Below, one piece after another: positions 48,650 through 57,900 of a stretch of DNA of 64,000 nt (position 1 is the first letter of the stretch; each line of letters opens with the position of its first letter). The notes below the pieces were generated by a model, which saw nothing but the letters and a program-made list of their open reading frames with translations, was not told the origin of the DNA and made no database searches. This stretch comes from Candidatus Kuenenia stuttgartensis (GTDB taxonomy: Bacteria; Planctomycetota; Planctomycetia; Gemmatales; Gemmataceae). The stretch spans positions 19,732 to 83,731 of the forward strand of contig CAMDHK010000002.1 in the NCBI GenBank assembly GCA_945897965.1, written 5' to 3'. The position numbers and the translations under genes are program-made.

Positions 48650-49837
48650 TTACCAGGTGTAATTTCCCTGTGTGATTCTTAGCAGCATAAGAATGGGGCT
48701 AAGGAACCCTGTTGTATCGAATGCTTGGTAGTAATTCACGGGGTAGGGTTGAATCATCACAGGTGGATAGGGCTGAATCACCACAGGGTAGGTTAGGTTT
48801 TCGTTGGGTACTGTAATGATAGAAAACCTATTATTGAATCGATCATAGCAACTGATGTAGGTGTAATTTCCGTAATTGTATCCCCGAAAATAGCGGTTGT
48901 TATTTACCCATGAATAACCGTTGTAATTGTTGATACGGCCTTGATTATTAACAAGGGGCTGAGGGTATTTCCTTGTGTGCTCATAAAAATCTCTGACCGT
49001 TTGTTGATGATAATAATTCTGATTATTAGGTATATTTCTTCGGTTGTTGCTATCTGAGTAAGTTGTATACCGGGGTGGAGCTTCTTGAATTGGTGCTTTA
49101 GTCGCCCCGGTTGGAGGGAGTGGTTTTTTATCTGAAACTATTGGCCTGCGAAGAGGCACGGGTGTAGGTGTTGGCTTAACGACTTCGGGAATAGAAACCG
49201 GCGGATCATTGGGCTTTTTAGGAAGGGGCGTTGGCTTAGGCTTAACCACTTCAGGAATAGATATTGGTGGGTTGGCTGGTTTTGTAGGAATTGGCATAGG
49301 CTTAGGTTTTACAACTTCAGGAATAGAGACGGGTGGGTTGGCTGGTTTTGCAGGAACGGGTACGGGTATGGGCTTAGGCTTAACGACTTCGGGAATAGAT
49401 ACTGGTGGGTTGGCTGGTTTTGCAGGAACGGATATGGGTTTAGGCTTAACAACTTCGGGAATAGAGACTGGTGGGTTGGCTGGTTTTGCAGGAACGGGTA
49501 TGGGTTTAGGCTTAACCACTTCGGGAATAGATACTGGTGGGTTGACTGGTTTTGCAGGAACGGGTAGGGGGGTTGGTTTAACGACTTCGGGGGTGGAAAC
49601 CGGTGGATTATTGGGCTTTTCCTTAGCAGGGATTGGTTTGCTTGGTTTAGATCCTTCTGAAATCGGCGGGCGATTTTTAGTAGGCGCCCCTGCTGAATTT
49701 CTAGGGTTAGGTTGTGCTGATGTAGGCTTTTTTGGGGTGTTTGAATCTGCTGAAATCTCGGTTGTAATTAAAAAAATGATCGCAAGTGATTGAACTAAAA
49801 CCTTAAAGTCAAGATTCGCTCTTTTGCGTATGTTCAT
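48650..49837 (-). CDS. secreted proline-rich repeat protein with Asn/Tyr-rich C-terminus
   Basis: Hydrophobic leader; tandem KPANPPVSIPEVVKPKPIPVPA units. Confidence 0.85.
   Translation of the reverse strand: MNIRKRANLDFKVLVQSLAIIFLITTEISADSNTPKKPTSAQPNPRNSAGAPTKNRPPISEGSKPSKPIPAKEKPNNPPVSTPEVVKPTPLPVPAKPVNPPVSIPEVVKPKPIPVPAKPANPPVSIPEVVKPKPISVPAKPANPPVSIPEVVKPKPIPVPVPAKPANPPVSIPEVVKPKPMPIPTKPANPPISIPEVVKPKPTPLPKKPNDPPVSIPEVVKPTPTPVPLRRPIVSDKKPLPPTGATKAPIQEAPPRYTTYSDSNNRRNIPNNQNYYHQQTVRDFYEHTRKYPQPLVNNQGRINNYNGYSWVNNNRYFRGYNYGNYTYISCYDRFNNRFSIITVPNENLTYPVVIQPYPPVMIQPYPVNYYQAFDTTGFLSPILMLLRITQGNYTW
49150..49620 (-). repeat. in-frame tandem repeats (~60-66 bp) encoding PPVSIPEVVKPKP units
   Basis: Eight recognisable copies of PP[VI]S[IT]PEVVKP. 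Confidence 0.9.
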
Positions 49838-50175
49838 TGAATTTACCCCTTAATTTATGCTTGCTAATTGCACTTCTGCATGAGTAATTCACTTTTTGAT
49901 AATTCTTGCATTCAGAACCGAAAAGAATTCCGACTTTTTATTTGGGAAGGCGTTGCGAAGTGCAGGGCAATCGATAGTTCGCATTCAGTTTGTTGAAAAA
50001 TGTTGTAGGGGAATTAGCTGACCTTCTCTTCTTAATCAGGGCCATTGGTTTACTTTGAGGTTCTTAATATCCAACTTCATTCGTTAATTAAATTAGGGGA
50101 TTCAAGTTATCTTTGTTGACATTCATCACTAAATTAACGATCTTTAGTGGTATTAATAATTCTAAAGAGAGTTTT

Positions 50176-51159
50176 ATGAATCCCTCCAAAAATTCTAGCC
50201 GTGTTGGTTTTACACTCATCGAACTCTTGGTTGTAATAGCAATCATAGCTATTCTTATTGGGTTACTTTTGCCTGCGGTTCAAAAAGTCCGCGAAGCTGC
50301 GGCTCGTATGAAATGTCAGAATAACTTGAAGCAAATTGGTTTGGCCCTTCATAACTATCATGAAACCGGAGGCGCTCTTCCCAAAGGTGGTACGCAGTCT
50401 CCGGCTGGTGGCTATGGTCATTCAATGTGGATATTACTCCTGCCATTTCTTGAACAAGATAATTTGTATAAACAGTTGGATCTTACCGGAACTACTAATG
50501 GTAACACCGGCTTGGTTTATACAGGCAGGAATGTCGCAAATGGTGCAGTTCTTAGTGATAAAGTAATATCAACCTTACTTTGCCCATCATCCCCCTTGCC
50601 TAAGTTTGTGCTTGTTGGTTCAACTCCTGGCCAAGGTGTAATGTCGGCCACATACACTGGCATTTCTGGGGCGGTTGATCACTCTTCCATGCTTGATCGA
50701 GATGGCGAAACGTATGCGCATAATGGTAAGGGGAAAATTTCCATGGGCGGAGCACTTATTTCCCATGCCAATAAAAAACTGACAGACATAAAAGATGGCA
50801 CATCCTCGACCATTGGTGTTGCGGAACAGTCCGACTTTTGCGTCGATGTCAATAAGGCTAAAATTGATTGCAGAAGTGATTTTGGCCATAGTTTGGCTAT
50901 GGGGCCGGGGCCTGCTGTAGAAAATCGGCACTGGAACCTTACATCAGTAAGGTATAAAATTAATGATAAAACTTGGGAAAACAAAGGGGTGAGTGAGGTT
51001 TTTTATGGTCAGAATCGCCCCTTGCAATCTGCTCATACCGGTGGGATTAATGCGGTTTTTATGGACGGTGGTGTTCGCTTTCTTACTGATGCTCTCTCCC
51101 TTCAGACTCTTTATAATTTGTCGAATATTGATGATGGTAAAATTAGCACTGATTACTAA
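50176..51159 (+). CDS. DUF1559 domain protein with prepilin-type N-terminal cleavage/methylation signal
   Basis: [55 protein letters not shown]-terminal [19 protein letters not shown]. Confidence 0.96.
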   Translation: MNPSKNSSRVGFTLIELLVVIAIIAILIGLLLPAVQKVREAAARMKCQNNLKQIGLALHNYHETGGALPKGGTQSPAGGYGHSMWILLLPFLEQDNLYKQLDLTGTTNGNTGLVYTGRNVANGAVLSDKVISTLLCPSSPLPKFVLVGSTPGQGVMSATYTGISGAVDHSSMLDRDGETYAHNGKGKISMGGALISHANKKLTDIKDGTSSTIGVAEQSDFCVDVNKAKIDCRSDFGHSLAMGPGPAVENRHWNLTSVRYKINDKTWENKGVSEVFYGQNRPLQSAHTGGINAVFMDGGVRFLTDALSLQTLYNLSNIDDGKISTDY

Positions 51160-51178
51160 TGCTCGGCTGGAGTTTCAC

Positions 51179-51604
51179 ATGTATCGCCTCTTTGTAGCAA
51201 TTTTTTTACTCATGGTTTCTGGCTGCGCTTCAGAAGAACCCCGTGGAACTGTCACCGGAAAAGTTTTGATTAATGGTGTTCCTCTCTCCGAGGGCACCAT
51301 TTATTTTGAAAACCAGACTAAAGGGGTCGCACTCACCGGGCAAATCAAACCGGATGGTTCTTTTAAATTGGCATCCCATCAAGGTGCGGGCCTTGTTGTT
51401 GGTTCTTATCAGGTTGCGATTTCTCCTGAAGCGATGCTTATGTCTGCGGATGAAATTCCTCTTGTTGGGAAAAATCCAAGAAAACCAAACGATGTGAAAA
51501 AGTCTCCCTTGCCTGAAAAGTATTACATAACCTCAACGAGTGAACTCAGCGCTGAAATCAAAGAAGGTGCTAACCCTCCGATTGTTTTTGATCTCAAAAA
51601 GTAA
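51179..51604 (+). CDS. small lipoprotein, carboxypeptidase-regulatory-like fold
   Basis: Lipobox LLMVSGC; GTVTGKVLINGVPLSEGTIYFEN...GQIKPDGSFKL; directly follows DUF1559 gene. Confidence 0.85.
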   Translation: MYRLFVAIFLLMVSGCASEEPRGTVTGKVLINGVPLSEGTIYFENQTKGVALTGQIKPDGSFKLASHQGAGLVVGSYQVAISPEAMLMSADEIPLVGKNPRKPNDVKKSPLPEKYYITSTSELSAEIKEGANPPIVFDLKK

Positions 51605-51616
51605 CGCTAATCATAT

Positions 51617-52612
51617 TTAGTAGATAGTTTTTTTTAGGATACTTTCTGCAGCAGTTATTCCTGACAAAAATGCACCTTCAAACCGTCCGCCATTCACCCA
51701 GTCACCACAAATTGTTAACCCAATTGATTCATCATGCAGATCTCTCGGATTTATAAAACTGCCTCCGATGCTGTATCTCCAGCGGTGGGCTGTTTTATAA
51801 AATTGGGCTGGCAGGTTTTCACCGCTGGCGCATGTAAAAGATTCTAAAAGCAGGCGAATTACTGACTCTGGGGAATCTTCCAGATGCTTGGCTGACCATT
51901 CGGCATTTGCATGAAGCACCCAGCAATCTTTTGTTGCATCACGACCAGGCTTCGAACTATTTCTTGCAACCCATGAGATCGCTGAATCATGGATGAAGGC
52001 CCCATCCCAAGGCACATCTAATTTCTTTTCAAATCCTACAAGCACTGCCCAGCAGGGCGCCATCGGAGTTGAGGAGGCAATTTTTCCAACAGGGTGGTTA
52101 GCAAGTAATTCCGCAGTTTGTGGTGCAGGTAATGCAACGACCAAATGATCAAAACCGTTGTATGCAACCTCGGCTTCATCCAAAAGAGTCCATTGGTTTG
52201 ATGAAGGGTTAACTTCGATGATTTTCGTTTCTTTCTTGATCTCTAAATTTTTTACAAGATCTGCAGCCATCGCGGTCATACCGGGGGTTCCCACATATCT
52301 CGGAATGATTTCTGTGCCTGTAATTTCTTTATTGTTAAGTTTTACAATTCTGCCTTTCCATTCTGAAACTACTCCCAAGTTTTTCCAAGTATTTACAAAG
52401 CTTTGCAGGATGGGGTTGCGTACCGTGAAATATTGGGCCCCGTGATCGAAGGATAAATTGGGTTCTACACGACGGGTTGAAGTTCTTCCTCCAGCACCTT
52501 TACTTTTTTCAAATACAGTTGCATGTATGTCTTTTTCTGCAAGGTGGTTCGCACAGCTTAGCCCTGCGATTCCTGCACCAATGATTGCGACTTTTGGTTT
52601 TAACGATGCCAT
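51617..52612 (-). CDS. FAD-dependent oxidoreductase, renalase-like
   Basis: VAIIGAGIAGLSCANHLAEKDIHATVFEKSKGAGGRTSTRR; FDHGAQYFTVR; GLTICGDWVNGGRFEGAFLSGITAAE. Confidence 0.9.
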   Translation of the reverse strand: MASLKPKVAIIGAGIAGLSCANHLAEKDIHATVFEKSKGAGGRTSTRRVEPNLSFDHGAQYFTVRNPILQSFVNTWKNLGVVSEWKGRIVKLNNKEITGTEIIPRYVGTPGMTAMAADLVKNLEIKKETKIIEVNPSSNQWTLLDEAEVAYNGFDHLVVALPAPQTAELLANHPVGKIASSTPMAPCWAVLVGFEKKLDVPWDGAFIHDSAISWVARNSSKPGRDATKDCWVLHANAEWSAKHLEDSPESVIRLLLESFTCASGENLPAQFYKTAHRWRYSIGGSFINPRDLHDESIGLTICGDWVNGGRFEGAFLSGITAAESILKKTIY

Positions 52613-52848
52613 TGCTGCTCTCGATGAATTTTAATAACTGCTAAACTTTAGCCCTAACGCCAGTTTAGCGGATTTGAAGTTCCCAATTTCATAAATAGTC
52701 TTGTATTGCATGCAGATATTATCCAGAACATTAATTTTGTCCGCTCCAGCAGGAAATAATTCTTGGAAATTATTTCCTGCTGCTATGATGGTAAGAGATT
52801 TCTTTGGTGCTATTATTCATTCTTTCTTATCGAAGATCTGAGGGATTT

Positions 52849-53445
52849 ATGGCTTGGAATCTTGATGATGATGGTAAATTTAAAAACCCAATCAGCGGCC
52901 ATAGTGCCACCACTTTTTTTCTTCGAAGATCCATTGCGATAATCCGTGAAATTACAGGCATGGAATTAGATTACCCTGAATTTGGTATAAGCTGTTTAAA
53001 CACTACGGGGATTATTGCGCAGCATTGGGATTTTATACCTTCTGCCAAATCTAACCCTGATACGGTAATAAACCTTTGCGTGGTGATGGGAATCATGGAG
53101 TGGGTTGATTCAACACGCAAACATCGACCCGCGGGCGTTCCGGTTACCAACCCAATTAATCGGAAAAAAGCTGAAGATTTGTTTCCTTTGGTTATGCAAC
53201 TTGTTTACGAATTATTTCCTTTATTTAAGCAATTTTCTGAAGCTCAGTCTTTTGTGGAAGGCTCGTTTAATCATGCAATTCGCTATGTGGAAGAATTAGA
53301 TCTTCAATGGAAAAGGGGATTTCGTGAGAAAATGGTTTGCCTTTTGACACTTTACCCCAGCATCAGGCAATGGACATTGAACGATAAAGTTATGGGAAAG
53401 ATTGCAAGCGAACTAAATCAACTTAGTGAAAAACCAAAAAACTAA
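52849..53445 (+). CDS. hypothetical protein
   Basis: ORF with GAGGGA RBS before ATG 52849. Confidence 0.65.
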   Translation: MAWNLDDDGKFKNPISGHSATTFFLRRSIAIIREITGMELDYPEFGISCLNTTGIIAQHWDFIPSAKSNPDTVINLCVVMGIMEWVDSTRKHRPAGVPVTNPINRKKAEDLFPLVMQLVYELFPLFKQFSEAQSFVEGSFNHAIRYVEELDLQWKRGFREKMVCLLTLYPSIRQWTLNDKVMGKIASELNQLSEKPKN

Positions 53446-53621
53446 TCTTATTAATCTTCGCTGTTTTATGCATCTATGGGTTGCGTATTTATACCAACGA
53501 TATTAAGGTAGACGATATGGATATCAATGTCTAAATTGTTGGTGTTAATTGAATTTAGTTTAGTATTTAAGCTTTTTGACTTACTTCTGAATTTTCTTAC
53601 CCATTCAAAAGGCACAAAAAC

Positions 53622-54044
53622 TTGGTTAATCACACATCCCTTTTTTCGCGCTTTGCCAAATGGACATCGTCTGCAGCGGGGCATCCAATTACTTTTACAT
53701 CTGCTGTATCAATTATTTTGCTTTGGGCTTTAACTGGATCGTTTTTCAATTTTAGTGATACTTGGCAACTTGTGATTAATACTGGCACGACCATTGTTAC
53801 ATTCTTAGTTGTTTTTCTTGTACAAAACACTCAAAACCGCGACAGCGCTGCGATCCAACTAAAGCTTGATGAGTTGATTCGAGCAATGAATGGCGCCCAT
53901 AATTCTTTTCTCGATATCGAAAATATGACCGAACAGCATATTAGGCAGATCAAGGAGCGCTTCGAAAAACTGGCGGAAAACGCGAGAGAAGATTTAAGAG
54001 ATGGCCTAAAAGATATTGGTACCCCGGAAGTCGATGTTAATTAA
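53622..54044 (+). CDS. low-affinity iron permease-family membrane protein (TTG start)
   Basis: FSRFAKWTSSAAGHPITF...WQLVINTGTTIVTFLVVFLVQNTQNRDSAAIQLKLDELIRA. Confidence 0.82.
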   Translation: MVNHTSLFSRFAKWTSSAAGHPITFTSAVSIILLWALTGSFFNFSDTWQLVINTGTTIVTFLVVFLVQNTQNRDSAAIQLKLDELIRAMNGAHNSFLDIENMTEQHIRQIKERFEKLAENAREDLRDGLKDIGTPEVDVN

Positions 54045-54526
54045 TGACCTATTGTTTGTGCTTTTTGTGTAAATAATTCCCATCATAATTAGTATTTATT
54101 GAGATCTTTATTTAGTTAGTACGGCTAAGGTACTGAGGGCCAAGGCATTTTTACCAACTCTGAAATTGCGTTTTTTATGTTCATTTCTTGAGTCAGCAAC
54201 CAAGTAAGGTTACAAAGCAAGGTTCAATTTTTGAATCCAAGGCTTCATTTATTTCATTTTCAGCTGAGTATTTTTAGATTTCTTAGGGTTTTTTGGTCAG
54301 GTCGATTGGCTACTCAGCACCGGTTTTTTAGCTCTAAACCTTAGAGAAACTATGCCTCGGCAAAGAATTATCGAAATGTTAAGCAAATATAAACAGGGTC
54401 ATTTTTGAGTAATTGGGTTTTCTGGTGTACTTGGGGTAATTTTGGTTTTAGGTCTTTTCTGACGAAAAAAGATTAGTTTTTAAGTTTAACGGTCTTAAAA
54501 TCCCTGGGTGTTACATTAAATAGGGC

Positions 54527-54554
54527 AGGACTTTTTGCAAGTCCTTCTCTTTTT
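54527..54554 (+). terminator. intrinsic terminator-like hairpin in a gene-free stretch
   Basis: AGGACTT-TTTGC-AAGTCCT followed by TCTCTTTTT. Confidence 0.5.
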
Positions 54555-54941
54555 AACTGTTCTTTTGTACACAATTTTGTTTGAAAAGTTTGGTTTTTTT
54601 CTGTTTTTGATCATTTTTGACACCTTTATTTGCCAATCCTCAAAAATTAACCTGCTTTCTAGAAACCTTTTGATTATTCCCTTATTTTGCGAGGTAAGGT
54701 TGTCTTTAAATCTTTCAATTTTTTGTGATCTTTTTCATGTGCCCATGCGTAAAGGTTTGGTTAGGGGTTTAAGATTTTTTAGACGGTTGGATTAGGAAAT
54801 AGCGAATACTTAAGTTTTTAGTGGTTTTAAACTTTTTCCTTAGTGTTTTTGACGATAAATAGGTAGATTACAGTGCTCGATTTCGCTTGATTTTAATTAA
54901 TTGTTTTCTCTTTGGTTTGTTAGTTTTAAAAGTAGGTTTAA

Positions 54942-57900
54942 ATGAATAAACATAAACTGCAGCAATGGTTTAAATCGTTCTTTGATTTCGAACCATTATC
55001 TAGTTCAAAACACCATAGATCGGGTCGCCTATCGGTTGAGCTTTTGGAAATCAGGCTCACCCCCGATGCTAACAACATGCCCGGATTTCATGATCTGGGT
55101 AATGATATTTCAGATAACAACTGTCCTGCAAATTCAATCACGCTCATTGATGATATTCGCCTTTTGCAAAACTTAACCGACTACTGTGCCAATCAAGTTT
55201 ATTTTTCCTCCAATAATTCTTCCAACTTCCCTGCTTCAACTTTTCAAACGGTAAGCAAACTCGATGCCGTTGCTTTGCAGGCCGCCGCCACCAAAGGCGT
55301 GGTCATTATTGATTCTTCTCTTGTTGCAACTATTCCTGCGGCCGAATTAAAAGGTTCGTTGGTTATTTCAATTGATGGCAATCATGATGTGGTTAGCCAG
55401 ATTACCACTGCGCTTGAGGGCCTCTCCAATGTGCCAGTTCTTAGAATTATCAGCCATGGTAACGATGGCGTATTGTATTTTGGGAACCAGGCGTTCGATT
55501 CGACAGATTTAACTTCTAGTGCAATGCAAGTTGCATCATGGGGCAAATCGCTAACCCCCGATGCGGACATTCTTCTTTATGGTTGTTTGATTGCAAGCAC
55601 CGATACAGGCAAAGCGTTTGTAGAGCAGTTCGCAAGCATTACTCAGGCGGATATCGGTGCTAGTAGCAACCTAACCGGCAAGGGCGGCGACGAAGTTCTC
55701 GAGTTTAAGATCGGCCAAGTCTCAAATTATCTTATTGCTAGCGCATCTGATTACGATAGCGCCAATCTTACGCTTGTGCAATATACCGTTACCACCACTG
55801 CAGATGCAGGGGCAGGTTCATTAAGGCAGGCGATTAACGATGCTAACCTAAACTCAGCCAATGATGAGATTATTTTTGCTTCTGCGCTTTTTACGAATGG
55901 TGCTAGTACGATTACTCTTGGATCTGCTGCGCTTCCAACGATCGCAGCAACAACAGGCGCAGGTTCGCTAACCATTACTGGGCCTGGGGCATCATCGCTG
56001 ATCATCAGCGGTAATAACGGCAGCGGTGGTCGCGACTTTAGTATTTTCAATATTGCCTCGGGTGGCAATCTCTCCATCTCCGGAGTTACTGTTTCTGGTG
56101 CGAAAACCACTAACAATGGCGCTGGCTTTAGTAATCTTGGCACCCTCACCGTCTCTAATTCTTTAATCACGGGCAATTCTGGCGGGAACACGGGTGGAGG
56201 TATTTTCAGCACCGGTACCCTTCATGTTTCTGGCTCCACATTTACGGGTAATTCTGCAAATTACGGTGGCGGTCTTTATATTAGTAAATGGTCATCAATC
56301 GGAACTGTTACCAATTCTACCTTTTCAAACAACACTGCATTTAGACACGGTGGTGGCCTTTTTAACAACGGCACTCTTACCATCACCAACACTACCGTCT
56401 CAGGAAATACTTCAATCGATGCCCAATATGGTGCTGGGCTCCACAGTAATGCGACCGTAAATATTGCCAACACCATTATCGCCAATAATATCAATGGCTT
56501 GGATTACTATGGCACGGCTAATTTGATTTCCCCTGCCACGGCATCTAGCAACCTCGTTACTCAGTCTGGGCTGGCTTGGGCCACCACGGTTACCAGTGCC
56601 CAACTTAATCTTGGCCCTCTGCAAAACAACGGCGGCACTACCTCCACCATGGCTTTGGGTGCAGGCAGCGTTGCCATCGCAGCAGGCAATTCAACCATAA
56701 GTAATGCCTCGCCAGTCAACGGCTTGGATCAGCGCGGCTTTACACGCTCTTCCACTGCGCCCAGCATCGGCGCCTACGAATATCTGCCATCGATTAGTTT
56801 TTCGCCGCAAACCACCCTTGCGACTTGGAACAAAGCCGGCAAGGTTATCACTGCTGATGTAAATAACGATGGCAAGCAGGATATGGTTGTTCAAAATATC
56901 GGTTATGGTGAACCTAATAACGGCCCTAGGCACGACTTTGTTTCAGTGTTTCTTGGGAAGGGTGATGGTACCTTTGAAACCAGAATAGATACTGCCACCG
57001 GTTCCTACTCCAACTGGCTTGGTTCAGGTGATTTTAATGGCGATGGCAGGGTGGATTTTGTCACCCCCAATTACTGTGGTGAGTCCATAACAATCCTTCT
57101 TGGTAGGGGTGATGGCACATTTAATCGTCAAGATCAGTCCAATGCCGGTGGAACCACATCACCTGCCTTTGTCATCACAGGCGATGTGAATGGTGATGGT
57201 AGAATCGATATTCTGACTACCAATCTAAGAAGCAGTAATGTAAGTATCTTTCTTAGCAATGGCAATGGCACCTTCCAACATCCAACTCTATTATCGACCT
57301 CCGCTTTTCCCAGAAGCATTGTGCTGGGAGATTTCAACAGCGATGGCAAAATGGATATTGTTGTTAACACTGATTCAGGAAACACCCTTTTTCTTGGCAC
57401 CGGAGCCGGTAACTTTACCTCGAATTCAACCATCGGCATCACGGGGGTACTTACTGTTGCAGATTTTAACAGGGATGGTTTTTCCGACATCGCAGGTACC
57501 GAGTTGAATGTGGTTAAGGTAGTGTTAGGCAATGGTAACGGTACTTTTAAGGCTGCACAGTCTTTTTCAGCACCGGGCGTTTGGGCATCTGTTATTGCTA
57601 CCGACCTTAATGGCGATGGGTTCCTCGATTTGCAACTTCCCCAATTTTATGCCAACACGATTGCAGTGCTAAACGGCAATGGCGATGGCTCCTTTAAATC
57701 TCCGGTTGTTTTTGCTGTTGGCTCGAATCCTAATACCGTGGCATCTGCAGATTTCAACAGCGATAACAAACCCGACCTTGTTGTTGCCAATCTTAATTCC
57801 AAAAATGTTAGCGTGCTATTAAACACGAGTAACTTTGCGCCAACGCTTTCGCCTAGTCGGGTTGTTGTGGCGACTGCTTCGGCCACTATTAATGCAAGTT

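Noticed and set aside
49209-49793. 194-aa Gly-rich ORF on the plus strand
   Set aside because: Antisense shadow of the proline-rich tandem repeats; the opposite frame has a leader peptide and repeat logic.
54535-54795. 86-aa Phe/Leu-rich ORF
   Set aside because: Composition reflects T-rich noncoding DNA; it starts within the terminator-like hairpin and has no recognisable features.
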